Source: Spirochaetaceae bacterium
Lineage (GTDB): Bacteria > Spirochaetota > Spirochaetia > DSM-27196 > SKKC01
NCBI GenBank assembly: GCA_003552745.1
Contig: PUOG01000222.1
Span: 1 to 24,536 of the forward strand
Reading direction: 5' to 3'
Length of the DNA: 24,536 nucleotides
The notes under the pieces are model-generated. The model saw nothing but the letters and a program-made list of their open reading frames with translations. It made no database searches and was not told where the DNA came from. The position numbers were made by a program, and so were the translations under genes. Below, piece by piece: positions 23,869 to 24,536 of this stretch (position 1 is the stretch's first letter; every line of letters begins with the position of its first letter).

Positions 23869-23948
23869 CCTATAGAGGTCCGTCATATCACCGTAGTAGC
23901 CAACGAGCGAACGTCACATAACTCTGCGGGAAATATCCTGCAGGAAGT

Positions 23949-24146
23949 GTGATGTGTTCGCTACGCACAGAAAGGTGCTCCTCATTATTTGATATCGAGA
24001 CAGGAGGAATACTTCACGGGGAGTTGCCCCCCAAGGCTGTGGGTATGGTATCGGAATGGGCTCGACTGCACCGGAACGAGTTGGTCGAGAACTGGCACTC
24101 GGCACGCGAGCGCCAACCGATGTCGCCGATTGATCCGCTTGAATAG
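23949..24146 (+). pseudogene. DUF4160 protein, N-terminally damaged
   Basis: From SLFDIETGGILHGELPPKAV the frame matches the second half of DUF4160 proteins, continuing MVSEWARLHRNELVENWHSA and ending PIDPLE before TAG 24144-24146. The usual first about 35 residues, with the His-rich PPHFH segment, are not found. The first residues of this frame are not family-like, and another frame just upstream reads RYAQKG, suggesting a frameshift near 23970. It is followed after 9 bases by DUF2442 with a shared ribosome-binding site, the standard pairing. Function is not established; the pair behaves like TA genes in its distribution. Confidence 0.7.
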
Positions 24147-24155
24147 GAGGGAGTC

Positions 24156-24430
24156 GTGTATTTTGATGTTGTGGAAGCACGTTATGAGAGAGATTATCGC
24201 ATTCGCCTGACCTTCGAAGATGGGCAGTCCGGAGTGGTCGATCTGGCCGATTATGTGAGTGACCGGACGGTGTTTGCTCTTTTTTCGACATCGATTACTT
24301 TCGGCGGTTCCAAGTGGATGCGGGTGCGCTTGTGTGGCGAAATGGAGAGCTCGATATTGCCCCGGAGCGCCTCTACGAGCTCGCTACGGGGCAGCGGGTC
24401 AAATATGACAACGAACGAACGTTCGCGTAA
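24156..24430 (+). pseudogene. DUF2442 protein, copy 2, -1 frameshift at a T6 run
   Basis: It starts at GTG 24156 with AGGAGGGAG 4 bases upstream and reads VYFDVVEARYERDYRIRLTF, then EDGQSGVVDLADYVSDRTVF. At the T run 24280-24285 the family sequence moves to the -1 frame: DIDYFRRFQVDAGALVWRN, ELDIAPERLYELATGQR, stop TAA at 24428-24430. One backward slip on TTT would give a 91-residue protein of normal family length. Without it the frame ends at 24449 with unrelated residues. Copy 1 at 19631-19854 has the same frame break at the same place. It could be programmed or transcriptional slippage, an old inactivation, or a homopolymer error. Confidence 0.8.
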
Positions 24431-24453
24431 CGTTGGCAAAGGCAACTGACGAT

Positions 24454-24530
24454 GAAGCTCTTGAATTGAAGCGTCACGAGCCCTTGAATCGGCAGAAGAG
24501 GACTACACTGAAGAACCGATCACTTTGTGA
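24454..24530 (+). pseudogene. hicB 3' fragment, frameshifted
   Basis: From GAAGCTCTTGAA to the TGA at 24528-24530, about 77 bases align closely with the last 26 codons of the hicB at 20184-20393, ending SAEEDYTEEPITL. One base is missing at GAG-CCC (GACGCCC in the intact copy). The first two thirds of the gene are absent; the DUF2442 stop lies 24 bases upstream. Only a relic of the antitoxin remains before the hicA start. Confidence 0.7.
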
Positions 24531-24536
24531 AGAGAA
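24527..24536 (+). CDS. hicA: Start of a third hicA, runs off the window
   Basis: GTGAAGAGAA is identical to the first ten bases of the hicA at 20187 and overlaps the hicB-relic stop in the same GTGA fashion. Only three codons are visible, so its state is unknown. Confidence 0.45.

Noticed and set aside
1..24536. CRISPR array, tRNA or rRNA
   Set aside because: No regularly spaced repeats, cloverleaf or rRNA-like sequence was seen on reading; weak tRNAs could still be missed without a search tool.

Overview
The window is bacterial, GC-rich (roughly 60 % by eye) and densely coded on both strands. No rRNA, tRNA or other taxonomic marker was found, so assignment is weak. Sugar-acid catabolism, a GH4 enzyme, a DUF6259 glycosidase, a Uma2 protein and many small toxin-antitoxin genes would suit a free-living or host-associated spirochaete, or another polysaccharide-degrading environmental lineage. 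This is inference only.

Layout. (1) 1-745: an enolase-superfamily dehydratase that runs in from the left and whose tail is broken. (2) 843-3844: a ClC chloride transporter fused to CBS domains and a PTS EIIA domain, divergent from a Uma2 nuclease-fold protein. (3) 3906-13775: a minus-strand run, probably one or a few operons read from right to left: mandelate-racemase-type dehydratase, VOC protein, fused E1 alpha/beta thiamine enzyme, GH4 glycosidase, Asp-box propeller protein and a double FAD-domain oxidoreductase. A fructuronate-reductase-like SDR lies divergently at 13924-14745. Together these look like release, oxidation and dehydration of sugars or uronates, but no transporter or regulator is in view. 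(4) 14816-18318: a decayed M28 peptidase, a Phd-VapC pair, a flavodoxin and two unrecognised envelope-type proteins. (5) 18319-21400: an accessory zone with an intact hicBA pair, an intact hicB next to a frameshifted hicA, remnants of AlbA_2/AAA-4, DUF2442 and IstB genes, a short dispersed repeat and a 131-bp inverted-repeat element that splits a gene. (6) 21418-23508: a DUF6259-type glycoside hydrolase overlapping a 5'-truncated sugar isomerase. (7) 23949-24536: a second DUF4160-DUF2442-hicB-hicA module, also damaged.

The most unusual points are the same -1 frameshift at a T run in both DUF2442 copies, the inverted-repeat element at 20621-20751, the ClC-CBS-EIIA fusion, and a recurring pattern of internal deletions and mononucleotide-run frameshifts in accessory genes while long catabolic genes stay intact. 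I do not see a clearly complete new system. The DUF4160-DUF2442-HicBA composite is the closest candidate.
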